A stretch of 64,000 nucleotides of DNA from Datisca glomerata (Eukaryota; Streptophyta; Magnoliopsida; Cucurbitales; Datiscaceae). Both the position numbers and the translations under genes were made by a program. Numbering within the stretch: the stretch's first letter is position 1; each line of letters opens with the position of its first letter. Shown here piece after piece: positions 10,462-21,949 of the stretch. The stretch lies in assembly GCA_003255025.1 (NCBI GenBank), contig QANY01007271.1, positions 62,001 to 126,000 of the forward strand, written 5' to 3'. The notes below the pieces were generated by a model that had not been told where the DNA came from, made no database searches, and worked only from the letters and a program-made list of their open reading frames with translations.

Positions 10462-12235
10462 AATTTATCATGTGCAAGCACATGATCAATTAAACGGGAT
10501 CATGTGCGAGGCATGCGATCAATTAAATGGAGTTTAGGCTGAAATTTAGGGTCAGGTGGTAAGTTGATGAATGGAAAAAGTTGGAGGGTTAATTAGGAAG
10601 GAAAAATAATTTAGGGAGTAAGTTGATATTGGAGAAAAGTGCAGGGGTCCTATGATATTAACCCTAAATGATATAAGTACTTATAGAAATAAAATAGACA
10701 ATAAAAGTGAAAATTAGATATAAATAATGAAAATACTTACATTAATATCATTAATATTTTATCATATGATGTATCTCATGTATTTAATAATATCTTGTGG
10801 ATTTTGTGTCATAAATGAAAGGGGAAAATTACATGTATAGTCACTATAGTTTGGACCAAATTTCAATTTCATCATTATAGTTTCATTTTTCTCATTTACA
10901 TCATCAAAGTTTACAAGATGTTTCAATCTCATCACTCCATCCACATTCCGTTAAAATTTAATGGTTTGTTGATGTGGCAAACACGTTTTTACATGTATCA
11001 AGTTCTTTCACCTTATTATTTTTAAAAATTACAAAGTGAACCTCATTTTTTCTTTTCTCCCTTAATTTTTTTTAAAAATTACAAAATATATCTCGTGTTT
11101 TAAAGTTGTGGCACATAATATATCTATTTAAAATATTTATATCATTCTTACCTCCTTAATTTTTTAAAATTTACAGAATATCGTGCTTGCTATAGCAGTC
11201 CCTCACTCCTGCTGCTCACCATCATCTGCAACACAATCATCTATAGGGGGTTAGTATTAAAATTACTCAGTAAGTAAATTCACATACTATTGAGTTTCAC
11301 ATGACATAAATGTAAACATATAACTCATGCAAATTTATTTCACACGTTCACATGTCACATAAAATACTTGTAACAACACATCGATTTTATGATTAACATA
11401 TAACTTGAACTTGTACTTATACATGCCAATACTTATACTTGCTTGATCATAATTCGACTAGACATATCTCTCGATTAACAATCTAATCAGAACTGTTTCA
11501 CAACTTGAACGTGAACTTGTAACATGAACGTGAACATGACAGATTGGGTGTCCTGAAACTTGATGTCACTTAAGGTTATCTGAACCTCAAGGACGCTAAC
11601 ATGAACATGGTGACACCCAACTGTATAACTTGATAACATGACGCGAACAATCTGGTTACTTGATAACCAAGGGACATGACTAAGTCTACTTCTTGTTTAC
11701 TTATCACTTTTTACTTGAATTAATATTCATATTTCACTCTATCACATATACATAAGTAAACATATAACTTGTTCATGAACATAAACACATAACTAATACA
11801 TGTATAACTCAAAACATAATCACACATAACATGGTAAATAATTTTATTATAATTTGGAAATAATAAAACAATTTCACATTATATATTCTACACTTATAAC
11901 ATATGAACCGAATTATTATGTAAATCTACTTGCCTGGATTCGCTACGAATTAAATTTATCAACTAATAACCTGCAATCCAAGGATCCCAGGTCACAACAA
12001 ATTCATATAATATCTACAATTATTAAAATAACTAAACGAGGTTGGGAACAGATGGAAACCACAACGGGTGAAATTATCAAATGGTTTAAAATGGTTCAAC
12101 AAAGTTCGGGTGATCTGAATTGGTTTGGTTCTGCTATTTTTGGGCCGGTTCGGTCTGGTCGGGTTGAACTGGTCTAGTTTGACCGAGTCGGTTCAGCCTG
12201 GTCCGGTCTGACTGAACCGGTTCAATAGAAGGGGA
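10462..12235. other. Non-coding repeat-like DNA, no gene seen
   Basis: 10820-11000 contains phrases common in dispersed plant repeats (tagtcactatagtttgg, catcatcaaagtttac). 11460-11700 is rich in repeated cttgaacgtgaac/aacatgaac phrases. 12120-12225 is a GC-richer run of cggtt/ggtcgg words (gaccgagtcggttcag, gactgaaccggttcaat). I cannot assign any of these to a named element. Confidence 0.35.
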
Positions 12236-12979
12236 AAAACAGAAAAGGGAGACGAAGAAGAGGGAGAGAGAGACGCAACAGAGGGAGAATGAGAGAGAGA
12301 AACAGAACAGAGAGGGGGGAGGGAGACGAAGAAGAGGGGGAGAGAGAGACATAATACAGAGAGGGGGGAGAGAGAGAGGACATAGAGGGGGAGACGAAGG
12401 AGAGAGAGACAGAACAGAGAGGCGAAGGAGACGAAGAAGAGGGAGAGAGAGACGCACAGGGAGAGGGAAGGGAGAGAGAGACAGAACAGAGAGGGGGGAA
12501 GAGAGAGAGACAGAATAAAGAGGGGGGAAGAGAGAGAGAGAGACAGAACGGAGAGGCAGGAGAGAGAGAGAGACAGAACAGAGAGGGGGAGATGAAGGAG
12601 AGAGAGACAGAACAAAGAGGGGGAAGAAAACGAAGAAGAGGGAGAGATAAATGCACAGAGAGGGGGAGAGAGAGAGACACAACAAAGAGGAGAAAAGAGA
12701 GAGAGACAGAATAGATAGGGGGAAGAGAGAGACGGACAAAATAGAGAGGGGGAAAGAGAGAGAGACAGAACAGATGGGGGAGAGAGAGAGAGGGGGGGGA
12801 ATAGAGAGAGATAGAACAGAGAGGGGGATGGAGAGAGACAGAACAGAGAGGGGGAGGGAGAGAGACAGAACAGAGAGGGGGAGAGAGACAGAACAGAGAG
12901 AGGGAGAGAGAGAGACAGAACAGAGATGGGGAGAGAGGGAGACGCACATAGAGGGGGGAAAATAAAAAAGGGAGACGAA

Positions 12980-13015
<36 letters not shown>

Positions 13016-13017
13016 AG
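12236..13017. repeat. GA-rich minisatellite
   Basis: About 780 bp of degenerate repeats of roughly 25-30 bp with the core gagagacagaacagagaggg, almost entirely purine plus C on this strand, ending in a pure (GA)n run at about 12982-13012. The long Leu/Ser/Pro-rich minus-strand frames and Arg/Glu-rich plus-strand frames are by-products of a repeat without stop codons. Confidence 0.9.
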
Positions 13018-14215
13018 AAATCATACATTGATTATTGGAGGATAATTGATGAAGAAGAAACTAGATGAAGTAGAGATGTGCAGTCATATAAAAAAGGGAG
13101 AGAGAGTTGTAGGTGATTACAAGGATTAGCTTGAGATAACAAAAGAGAGATTTGGGGGGAAATGATTAAGAGAGAACACAAAGGAAATAAATAGGGTGGC
13201 TTAGAGTGTAAGTGCATATATGGTGTGAGTGAGTTTTAAATTACAAAATACCCTTTATTAAATACTTGGGTATTACAAAAATAAAGGAAGAAAAAACCTG
13301 TTTTCTCAGGAGGCCACTCAAAGAATTGAGCACATATCTGCTGCAGTTTGACATGTTGAAATGAATGTTGGGCAAGAACACTGGAAAGTTGAAGATGTTA
13401 ATTGGCAAATGCAATTTTCATAAGAAGAAGTGTAATTTTGTCAATGGATCTCACAAGGAGTAAATATAAAGGTAAGTTTTTATACTTTATTATGTTTATC
13501 AAAATACAAAGCTTACATATAGAAAAGAAAAGAATGCGAGTAATAAACTCAGAAACTTTCTAACTCTCCATCCAAAGAAAGAAAAATGGGGACAGGAAAC
13601 TCATTTCTCAAACCCGCTTCAAGAATTATAGAAACTAAGGCCTATGAAATTCTCTACAAATTTAGGATCATCCTGCCACAAAGTCGATAATGTACAAAAT
13701 GGAACAAATTCCTATGGTTTGGGGAAACCAATAAGAAAACACTGGCTATAGACAATAAATAGAAATTTAGATTAAAATTCATTATTGAGAAACTAGCTTC
13801 AGCTTAAGAAAAAAAAGTAAAAAAGGAGAAAAACACTGCTTACCTATGCACAACATCAAAATCTGCTAAGTGACAATTGGGTTTCAAATATGCAAACTTC
13901 TAGTTGATAGTTCATGCTTCCCCCTAAGAATCCCATAAAGGCAACAAAGTTGGATATGTATTACGTAATAGTTCTCCAACAAGAAACAAAATACTTCACT
14001 CCATCCAAGACAATTGTTGCTACAAAACTAGACATCATTTTGACATTGTCAAAGAGAGTTCAAGCCTTATTGCTTGTTCAAACAAAATTAAACTTTTCTT
14101 TTCCAGTTCAGGGTGCGTGTGTGTGTTGGTGGGTTTGGCGGGTGGAGGGCAGAAATACATATCTACATTAAGGTTGTTTATTCATAGGAAACACCTTCCT
14201 AGAGTCGGTATATCA
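13018..14215. other. Non-coding, no gene recognised
   Basis: AT-rich, with several short open frames of unremarkable composition and no family resemblance. It may be interior of the CACTA-type element whose right terminus is at 16105, but no left terminus was found. Confidence 0.3.
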
Positions 14216-14216
14216 A

Positions 14217-14498
14217 TCATATAAGTAGGAAAATTATGTAGGCTTCTGGAACTACACCATTCAAAATATTCTTATGGCCCAATGAATTCTCCTTATCCTT
14301 ACACTTATAAACTCCCTGCTTCTTTGAACCTTTTGTCTTCTTTACAAAGGAAATTCCCTCAGATGGGTTTTTTTGAAGAACAACGTTGTCTCCAACCAAT
14401 TTAACAATCTGATGAGAAGCTTCTTGTAGCAGTGGAAACATTATAGCATAAGATAAGCTCCCATTATAACAATCTGACAAAATATTTTTTACAAACAA
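14217..14498 (-). pseudogene. Unrecognised open frame near the FtsHi-like exons
   Basis: A 93-codon open frame starting MFVKNILSDCYNGSLSYA, with SHQIVKLVGDNVVLQKNPSEG in the middle and a basic stretch KKTKGSKKQG. I do not recognise it. It lies on the same strand as, and downstream of, the FtsHi-like exons, so it could be another captured exon or chance. Only composition supports it. Confidence 0.25.
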
Positions 14499-14815
14499 TT
14501 AAATCAAAATGGAACAGGAGAAAAACTTTCATTTGATTTCACTAACAATTAAATCAAAATGACACGATTCTTAATTAAATTAAAAGGTCAAAATTAGTTC
14601 TTATATAGGTGTCTGGAAAATAGCAGGCAAAGACAGCAACCGCTACTTCTCTTTATGCCAATCTAAGTTTTAGTTCTTCAGGAATTTCAGTACTTTCTTC
14701 CTAGCATGTTTCAAAATTTTGCTGCAAGACAATTAAATAAATGAAATATGACAAACGAAAAATCAATTTCGGATAAAGAATGAGGAAAGGAATAGTTAGG
14801 CAAGAGGTTGCTCAC

Positions 14816-15440
14816 CCTCTTCAAAGCCTCTAGCAACTCTTCTCGTCCAATGTAATCTAGATCTTTTCTAGCAGTTAAAATTCCAGCTTCATTCCTGTCA
14901 TTGAATATAAGTAACATAATACCATCTTCCCAAAGGAGAACAAGCTCTAACTCTACATTTAAAGATAAAATACAATATATTCTGCAACTCTGCCCTCGTA
15001 AAATCTTCTGTTTGCTCAATTATTTCCTGGAGTATGACTTCTTTCTCCTCTTCAGAACAAAAATATTTATTTCTAGCATGCACCTGTTATGCAAGAACAT
15101 CAAGATTTGAAAAAAAAACATTAGTTTTAGTATCTCATCTCTGATGCTGAACCATTGAGAAAATTACCTTCAATATAGCCAGTCTATCATCTTTTGATAG
15201 CAAACCAACTTTTATAATCTTGTCAAAATGGCCCTTTCTAAAAAATGTTGCATCTAGAATATCCAGTCTATTTATAGCACTAATAACTAGCATCTACAAA
15301 GCCCAAATTAGTGGTCAAAGCAGTCAAGTTTACTCTCCAACGCAAGAGTTGATGTAAAAGCACACATGCGATGTAGAAACCTTAAAGCCATTCATCTCAG
15401 TCAGTATTTGAAGAGGGCCTTGTTCCCTTTCTCCTCCTCC
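14816..15440 (-). pseudogene. Captured four-exon block of an FtsHi-type (FtsH-like AAA ATPase) gene
   Basis: Four consecutive minus-strand exons: 15440-15366 (GGGEREQGPLQILTEMNGFK then VSTSH), 15293-15168 (MLVISAINRLDILDATFF then RKGHFDKII), 15083-14974 (VHARNKYFCSEEEKE to AELQNI) and 14894-14816 (NEAGILTARKDLDYIGREEL). All junctions keep GT-AG introns and frame, giving 130 codons without a stop. The sequence covers the second region of homology and the start of the lid of an FtsH-type AAA module. It closely resembles the plastid inactive-protease group FtsHi, best FtsHi5/EMB2458 as I recall it. Walker motifs and the rest of the protein are absent. The FtsH-typical RKGRFD reads RKGHFD, losing an expected arginine-finger position, so it is a non-functional fragment. 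The retained introns point to DNA-level capture, probably by the adjoining CACTA-type element. Confidence 0.85.
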
Positions 15441-15599
15441 CTAAACAATCATGATCTAAGAAATACAGTCACTCGTAGTGACGATATACAACTCTATCAA
15501 TTAAATCAAGTCAGTTAAAACAAATGCATCTAATTGATTCTTAACCCCAAAGGTTGCACAATGCTAGGGTTATGGTAAAAATTAATGTACCATGATAGA

Positions 15600-15850
15600 T
15601 CTCTCCCAACGATCCACGCCAAGGTTACGGTACAAGAACTCATGCTTATCATCAGCGCACAAAGTCACGAAAGCCAAGGCATAGCACCCTGGTCGAAGCT
15701 CAGTCCATCGCCAAGGACGTCGTTTTCCTTCAATATCCTGGCGTATTTGTCCTCACTTGCGACTATTCAAGAGAGATCGGGAGTGAGAGAAAGAGAGAGA
15801 TTGAGAGATCGATCGAGAGAGGGAAATTGGAAAAAGAAGTGTAAAAGATG
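15600..15850 (-). other. CT-rich leader-like segment upstream of the FtsHi exons
   Basis: On the minus strand, a (CTCT)-rich leader at 15850-15770 is followed by a GC-richer stretch readable as SEDKYARILKENDVLGDGL. It resembles a plant 5' leader plus first exon and is not FtsHi-like to my eye. If real, it would put a foreign promoter or 5' exon in front of the captured exons. Weak evidence. Confidence 0.3.
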
Positions 15851-15899
15851 AAATTAAGGTGGTTTAAATAAGACGGCATTTTTGAAAATAAAATGAACT

Positions 15900-16105
15900 T
15901 TGGCTAATAAGCAAGTTTTTTATTATAAAACGATGACAGTTTATTTTCACATTGTCATCGTAGGTAAGATATTTATTACAGTTAATAAAAAACTGTCGTA
16001 TTATCAAAATTACCTCACCCAACACCTTTTTCCTTTGACAGGTTTTGTAAAACTGTCATTGTACTAAATATGTGACTATCATTGTATCCCATTTTTGTAG
16101 TAGTG
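15900..16105 (-). mobile_element. CACTA-type (En/Spm) element terminus with subterminal repeats
   Basis: The reverse complement of 16088-16105 is CACTACTACAAAAATGGG, the classic CACTA terminal inverted repeat. Just inside it, the motif gacagtttt and its complement aaaactgtca alternate at about 15925-16055, as expected of CACTA subterminal repeats. The 3 bp after the end is tag (16106-16108), which could be the target duplication. The partner terminus was not found leftwards in the window, so the element is truncated or its other end has diverged. Confidence 0.65.
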
Positions 16106-16108
16106 TAG

Positions 16109-16516
16109 AGATTTCCGCAACAGACATATAACCTCTAAATGGATAAGGAAACAATATTTGGATAGGTTTAGAAGCCAAAGAAAATGGAGATTGACTAAGA
16201 TTGTTGAAACGCTCAGAAAGGATCATTTGGTTAACATAACTAGAAGTCAAGCATATAGGCAAAGCAATATGCTTTTTTGTTAATAGAGGAAAGTTGTAAA
16301 GAACAATATTGCAAGCTGTGGGAGTTTTGTGAGAAATTGAAACGGTCCAGTATCAATAGCATTGTTAAGATGAAGGTTGAAAGACCGTGTCTTCAGGTGC
16401 AACCAATGTTTCAGAGGTTGTATGTCTGCTTAGATACTTGCAAGAGGGATTTTTTAAGTTGATGTAGGCGTATTATTGGCATTAATTCATGCTACTTTAA
16501 AGGAATACGCCGAGGT
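16109..16516 (+). pseudogene. Second MULE transposase fragment, interrupted by the CACTA-type end
   Basis: Reads WIRKQYLDRFRSQRKWRLTK and ITRSQAYRQSNML, then after stops EQYCKLWEFCEKLKRS, MKVERPCLQVQPMFQRLYVC, LDTCKRDFLS, stop, CRRIIGINSCYFKG. This is the DNA-binding-proximal and pre-catalytic part of a MURA-type transposase (compare the usual order RFR..., SQAYRAK, YGEEL, FQRMYVCLD, FL.GCR..IGVDGC.LKG). The text stops before the catalytic core. It belongs to a different MULE lineage from the 7-9 kb transposase. The CACTA-type terminus abuts it directly. Confidence 0.7.
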
Positions 16517-16619
16517 TAAATAGTATTTTTTTCACTAGTTATTTTATCCTAAATATAAACTAAACAATTATTTTTCAAAAAATCTATGTAAGTGGTGTTT
16601 CGAATTAAGAGTAATTTAA

Positions 16620-17480
16620 AATTAGTCAGAATATATAGTCAATAGATTTAAAACATATATACAATTAATTCAAACAATGATCTAAATAAGGATAAAAATA
16701 TATAGTCAACCAATTGAAAGTATCTTCTTTTTATTTCAAAATTTTTTGGGCTAGATATAATATTAGTGATTGAGTACATATATCATTCATTAAAAACACT
16801 AAGATAATTAATGCTAAAAAAATTAAATTTAGAATTTTTTTCAAAAAGATTCAAGTTAAATATAATATCAGTGATTGATTTCACATCCCATTCCTTAAAA
16901 ATAGTGCGATAATTAATGCTGAAATTTTTAAAATTTTGATTTTTAAATTTTTTTAATTTCGACTAGATATAATATAAATGATTGACTACATATGTCATTC
17001 CTTATAAATAGAGATAATTAATGCTAAAAAAATTTGATATTTGAATTTATCAGAAGAAAACTACTAAAACACCTTAATTACAGTGAGTGACTACACATCT
17101 TCAGTATTTTTCTAGAAATAGCATATAAAAGATAACAATATAATGGGGTAAAAATCGACTATAATTTATTTCATTAACAAAACATTGACTCCCATAATTA
17201 AGAGACATGATGATTATATAAACCACCTTAGCAAAATTTTAGGACACCATTAAATTCCTTAAATGAAGGATATTAAAACTAAATAAGACAACAAATAAAA
17301 TCAAATCGAAATTTTGTAAAATCAATGGTATACATGTCTATTCATTTTTATCATTAAATGATTGATGATATGTCATTACAAGTTGTCTATTATTTTAAAG
17401 TAAAAAAACTGCTACATTTTAAATTGAGGTTTAAAAATGACTATTTGATACAATTACTTTAATTATATTAAGTTTAGTTT
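16620..17480. repeat. AT-rich repeat, copy 1 of a direct pair
   Basis: Contains about three tandem units of roughly 110 bp sharing gatataatat...gtgattgactacatatgtcattcctta...gataattaatgct (16755-17050), followed by a unique tail ending in gaggtttaaaaatgactatttgatac. The same elements in the same order recur at 23760-24490. No coding capacity. Possibly a non-autonomous element or ancient LTR. Confidence 0.6.
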
Positions 17481-18475
17481 GAGAGTTCTTTGCACTTTAG
17501 TGCATAAAAATACGGCTACCATATTTATTTGATAAATATTTTTGTTTAAAGTATATATTATTATTCTAAGATACTTTTAAAAAAACATATCCAAGTGTTT
17601 TTTAAAATTCGTTCAAATATAAATGAAGTTGCTTAAAAAATTATCCAGGTATTTTAGACAAATATGAATATGAATTAATTATAACAAAGCATTGTTATTC
17701 CAACATACATAGAAACTAATGCTATGAAGTATATATCTTTGTATCTAATAGCTCTAAACTTTGACCTAAAATTAATTAACCCTCCTAAAATTTAATTTCT
17801 TCTTTATTAATACTTAAACTTTATTTTTCAATAAAAAAAATCTCCCCCAAATTTCTATGAAAATGATGTTAAAATGGTCACGTGCACCTCAATGTGACCA
17901 CTTTTCTCCAAATATATACATGTCTTCAACCTTATAAGATGTGCGTATGTATTAAAGTTAGGGCAGCAACCACGTCTACCAACAAAAATCCTCCTCTTGA
18001 AGCCATGAACACAATATTGTTTCTCTATAATATACTTAATAATTGGCCTATGGTATGAGTATGGAGATCCAAAAATCTCCTTTAAAAGTCTCCCCACTTT
18101 CTGGAATGGTTGATCGGAAGTGTTATCTTGCACTTTACTATAGCTTTAACTACTAGCTCCATCCATGTATTAAGTATTTCAAAAAATTAGCTGAGAGAGA
18201 AATATAGAAAGTGAGGAAGAGAGACAAAGAGTTTCTCTCTCATTTCTTCGCTCTTTCTCTTACCATGTGTAAGGTGCACTTGCAAGATCATGAATGTCTA
18301 AAAAGTGGGACCTTTTTTTATAGTAATGTGGTAAAATATAAGAGTGAGTTTTAAAGTACTTTTGTTTGAAAGCACTTTACTTCATACAAAAATACTACTC
18401 AAGTAATTAAATAAATGTAACAGAGTTTATTGTGATGAAGAAGATTTACTTCAACTTAAGCCAAACATTATTTTT
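17481..18475. other. AT-rich, no gene recognised
   Basis: A 92-codon minus-strand frame at 17855-18133 (MQDNTSDQPFQKVGRLLKEI at its start) has no recognisable family and lies in AT-rich, repeat-poor DNA. I do not call it a gene. 18190-18290 is rich in gagaga/ctctct. The 3' end of the LINE begins at about 18476. Confidence 0.3.
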
Positions 18476-21400
18476 TATTTTATTTTGTCACACAGTGGGG
18501 TACAAAAAACACCCCAACCAAAAAATCCTTCATTGATTAAATAACGAATACATAAGTGCAAGGGGCATACCCCAGGGTAAAAGCAGAAGCTTATGATAGA
18601 AAAGAAAATCAGTAGGAGTATCAGGACATCGCAGCTAGGCTGACGCCTCCATAGTACCATCATCAACACCCACTCAAACTAACCGAAGTGAAGAAACGAG
18701 TTGGAAGGAACACCACAACCGGAGTCACAACCTAAACAAAGCTCAAAAAAAGATTCACATAGACTAGCCTTGTTAAAACCTTTCCTGATAGAAATCCCAA
18801 AGGGGAAAACCCAGAAGAGGAAAAAGAGTACTAACCATAAGAAGGGATTATAAAACAAGAGAATAAAACTGAATGAAATCTAACCATAGAAGCATTCGAA
18901 AATCCAAAGAGGAAGGTAATCCGACCAAATAGCATACTCTCCAACATAAACGTGCTTGGCTAATGCATGGGCTACCACATTAGATGACCTAGAAGTGTGA
19001 AGCAGCTTGAAATTAAACAAAGATTTTCGGTCTAGAATATCTAAAATAGCAGAATCATAACCAATATTTAAAATCAAAATAGCATAGATCACATCCAGGG
19101 CATCGCTCAAAATTATAAGCGGAGAATCCATAGGTAAATGGCAATTGTCAATAGCCCAAAAGGATAACTTCTATTTCAGCCGAGAAGACTCTATGGCAGA
19201 CCGGAACATGCTTGTAGCCAATCCTCAAAATCAACCCATCTGGGTTCTGGAGCATAAACCTGATACCACCTCTGCCATCTTTCCAAGCGGCATCAGTCCA
19301 GATTTTCCAGCAAGCTTCATTTGGAAATGAAGAGACAAAGGAACTAGGAGCTTCATTATTGGGCAGAGAATTCAGCAAAGACTGGGAGTGTTTAAAGCTA
19401 AGAAATTGCTTAGAGGTTAACCCGACAGCTTCCAAAGGACAAATACCCGAACCAGAGAAGCAAATTGTTAGAGAAATTATTGCCTTCTTTAAGAATTGAT
19501 AACACCGAAGGCCAAATTGAGAAAAAAATCCCTCCCAGGAAGTTTGTCAGCTCGAAGGTTAAGAAAACTAGCCAACCAAAAGATCCTGCTGAATTCTCAG
19601 TTGAAGAAAATATGCACACTATCTTCGTTGCACATACAACAAATAGAGCATTTATTCTCAATGTTCAGACCCCTCTTGATAAGATTAGCTTTAAGCGCAA
19701 GGAAATTGCGAGAGAGTCTCCAAATAAAGTCTTTAATTTTTGGAGCTACCTAAGAACGGTTGAGATGGATAGAAGAAATGAGATTAGAATCATCCTTGGT
19801 GAAAAAGCGGGAGAGGTTGTGTAAATTCCAGCAACTTGGAGGAGATATAAGGTCAGCTGTAGAAATGATGAACCTGTTGGTTCTGATCTTTGGAAAGTGA
19901 TGAGCTTCAGAGATGATGAACCTTTCTGGTTCTGATCTGTTATTGAAGATAAAATTATGTTTGTTTACAATGAGGGATGATGTATATATACAAATGATTC
20001 TAATGGTTGCCTATGATCTCCTATGAATCCAACGGATGCCTACTTGTAGCCTGAAATCGTTTTTTACCAGAAATGGTTAGACATCCACTGTGTTTAGGAA
20101 AGTCTCTGTTCTGCTTCCCTCTTTTGCCTATGATGAAGATTTTCTTCTGAGGCTGCAGCTTTTCCTTCTTCAACATCAGCCACTGATGAAATTTCCTGGT
20201 TTGGCACAGAGAAGGGTTTGAGGAGCTCAGGTCCAGGGATCCAAGAATCTTTCCAAACGTCAATATTTTGCCCATTTCCAACTCACCAAATAAGACCCCT
20301 ATTAAGAATTTTACAACCTTCCAATAAACTACATCAGCCCCACGATGGTCTATAACCCATTTTAGCATCCAAAAAGGAAGAGCTTCTAAAATATTTAACT
20401 TTGAGAAAACGCAAAAGGAGAGAATCCGGTTGATTAATAATCCGTCGGCCCTGCTTAGCAAGGAGAGACAGGTTAAAACAATGAAGGTCTCTAAAAGCTC
20501 TACCACCACCTTTGTCTTTGCTAGCAGTTAGTCTATTCTAAGAAGCCCAACAAATACCAGATGAAGCAGAAGAAGCATTCCACCAATAGTTATTAAGACG
20601 AATACCAAGATCAACAACGAGGGAAAGGGGGAGCTTGAAACAAGACATGGCATAAATAGGGATAGACTGGCCAATGGTTTTAATCATAATTTCTTGACCA
20701 GAAGCTGAAAGCCATTTTTCCTACCAACCATTAATACAGTTAAGAACTTTCTCTTTGATATCGTTAAAAAGCTCTTCCTTGGAAGAACCAAAATTGGTTT
20801 GGAGCCCAAGATATTTACCAAGATGACTACTAGTACTCATATTCAGGATATTAGCCAAATTGCGTTGATCTGAAAATGAAATATTGGAACTAAAAATAAT
20901 ATTACTCTTTTGAAGATTAATCATTTGGCATGAAGCATAACCATAAGTATCAAATATGGAGACAATTTATCTCAACTCAGTAGGTGAGGCTCTAAAAAAA
21001 AGTAAGCTGCCATATGCAAAAAGAAGATGAGAAACCGACGGACCAGATCTCGAAGCACGATGCCCATGAATAAGGCATGGATTCTCAAAATCAACTAAAA
21101 GAGAAGAAAAGGCCTCAGCACAATAATAAATAAGAAAGGGGAAAGAGGGTCACCTTATCTTATACCCCGCTCAGGAAATAACACTTCGAAGATATCATCG
21201 TTCAACTGAACAATGAATGAGGCCGAGGATATGCATAAATAAATCCATTTGCACCAACTATCAAGGAAGCCCATTTTAGACATAACAGTAATAATAAAAT
21301 CCCATTGAACTCTGTCAAAAACTTTAAACATATCAAGCTTAATTGCAGCTTCCTTTAAACCTTTTTTCCTTCGAATTCTAAGCAAGTGAAGGATCTCATG

Positions 21401-21840
21401 AGTGATCAGAATATTGTCACTGATATCGCGACTTGTAATACATGCACTTTAGTGGGGGCTAATCAAATTATCAATAACTACCCGAAGTTTGTTAGAGAGA
21501 AATCTTCGAAATAATCTTATAAGTGACATTATAGAGACTGATAGGACGAAGATCAGATAAAGATTGAGGACTCTTTTTTTCAGAATAAGAACAAGGTGAG
21601 TATAATTAATATCCTTAGGAAGCTGAAATGTAATAAAGAAATCCTTTACCATAAGCATAATATCTCCGTTGAGTGAGCTGTAGAATTGATGAAAAAAGCA
21701 AGGAAAACCATCTGGCCTGGAGATTTGGAGCCCGCAATGCCCTGGACCGCATGAAAAATCTCATCCTCATCAACTGGTCGAACCAACCAAGCAGCTTCCT
21801 CCATCCAAACATTATTAAGTCGATCCATGATTGGAAGAAT
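18476..21840 (-). mobile_element. L1-type LINE, 5'-truncated and decayed
   Basis: On the minus strand from 21840: reverse transcriptase (MLMVKDFFITFQLPKDINY, IKLDMFKVFDRVQWDF, LDSWCKWIYLCISSASF, SHLLFAYGSLLFFRA, then INLQKSNIIFSSNISF and LGKYLGLQTNFGSSKEEL). Then comes a linker to about 20021 and the zinc-binding zf-RVT region at 19661-19410. An RNase H domain follows (KIWTDAAWKDGRGGIRF at about 19310; HTSRSSNVVAHALAKH near 18970). The 3' end at 18476 is an A-rich tail (acaaaataaaataaaaaata on the minus strand). No endonuclease domain is present, so the copy is 5'-truncated. Frameshifts are frequent. Confidence 0.85.
18885..19340 (-). pseudogene. RNase H domain of the LINE
   Basis: Listed high to low because it is on the minus strand. 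WTDAAWKD carries the first catalytic Asp and AEIEVILLGY the Glu. After a frameshift, PLIILSDALDVIYAI supplies the next Asp, and the conserved SRSSNVVAHALAKH closes the domain. This is the plant L1 RNase H arrangement, downstream of zf-RVT. Confidence 0.75.
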
Positions 21841-21949
21841 TTGTTAAACTAAAAACCTAGTAAAGAATTTGAGGCAAATTCTGTAAAAATAATAAAGTTA
21901 TTTGTATTGTTCGTTTACTACTTGATGTCTATGTTTCAGGCAAAAAGTG

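Noticed and set aside
12134..13028. Minus-strand open frames of 140-296 codons rich in Leu, Ser and Pro
   Set aside because: By-products of the GA minisatellite; three overlapping frames are open and all are repeats.
17855..18133. 92-codon minus-strand open frame
   Set aside because: Unrecognised, in AT-rich DNA, without support from splicing or repeats; a chance frame cannot be excluded.
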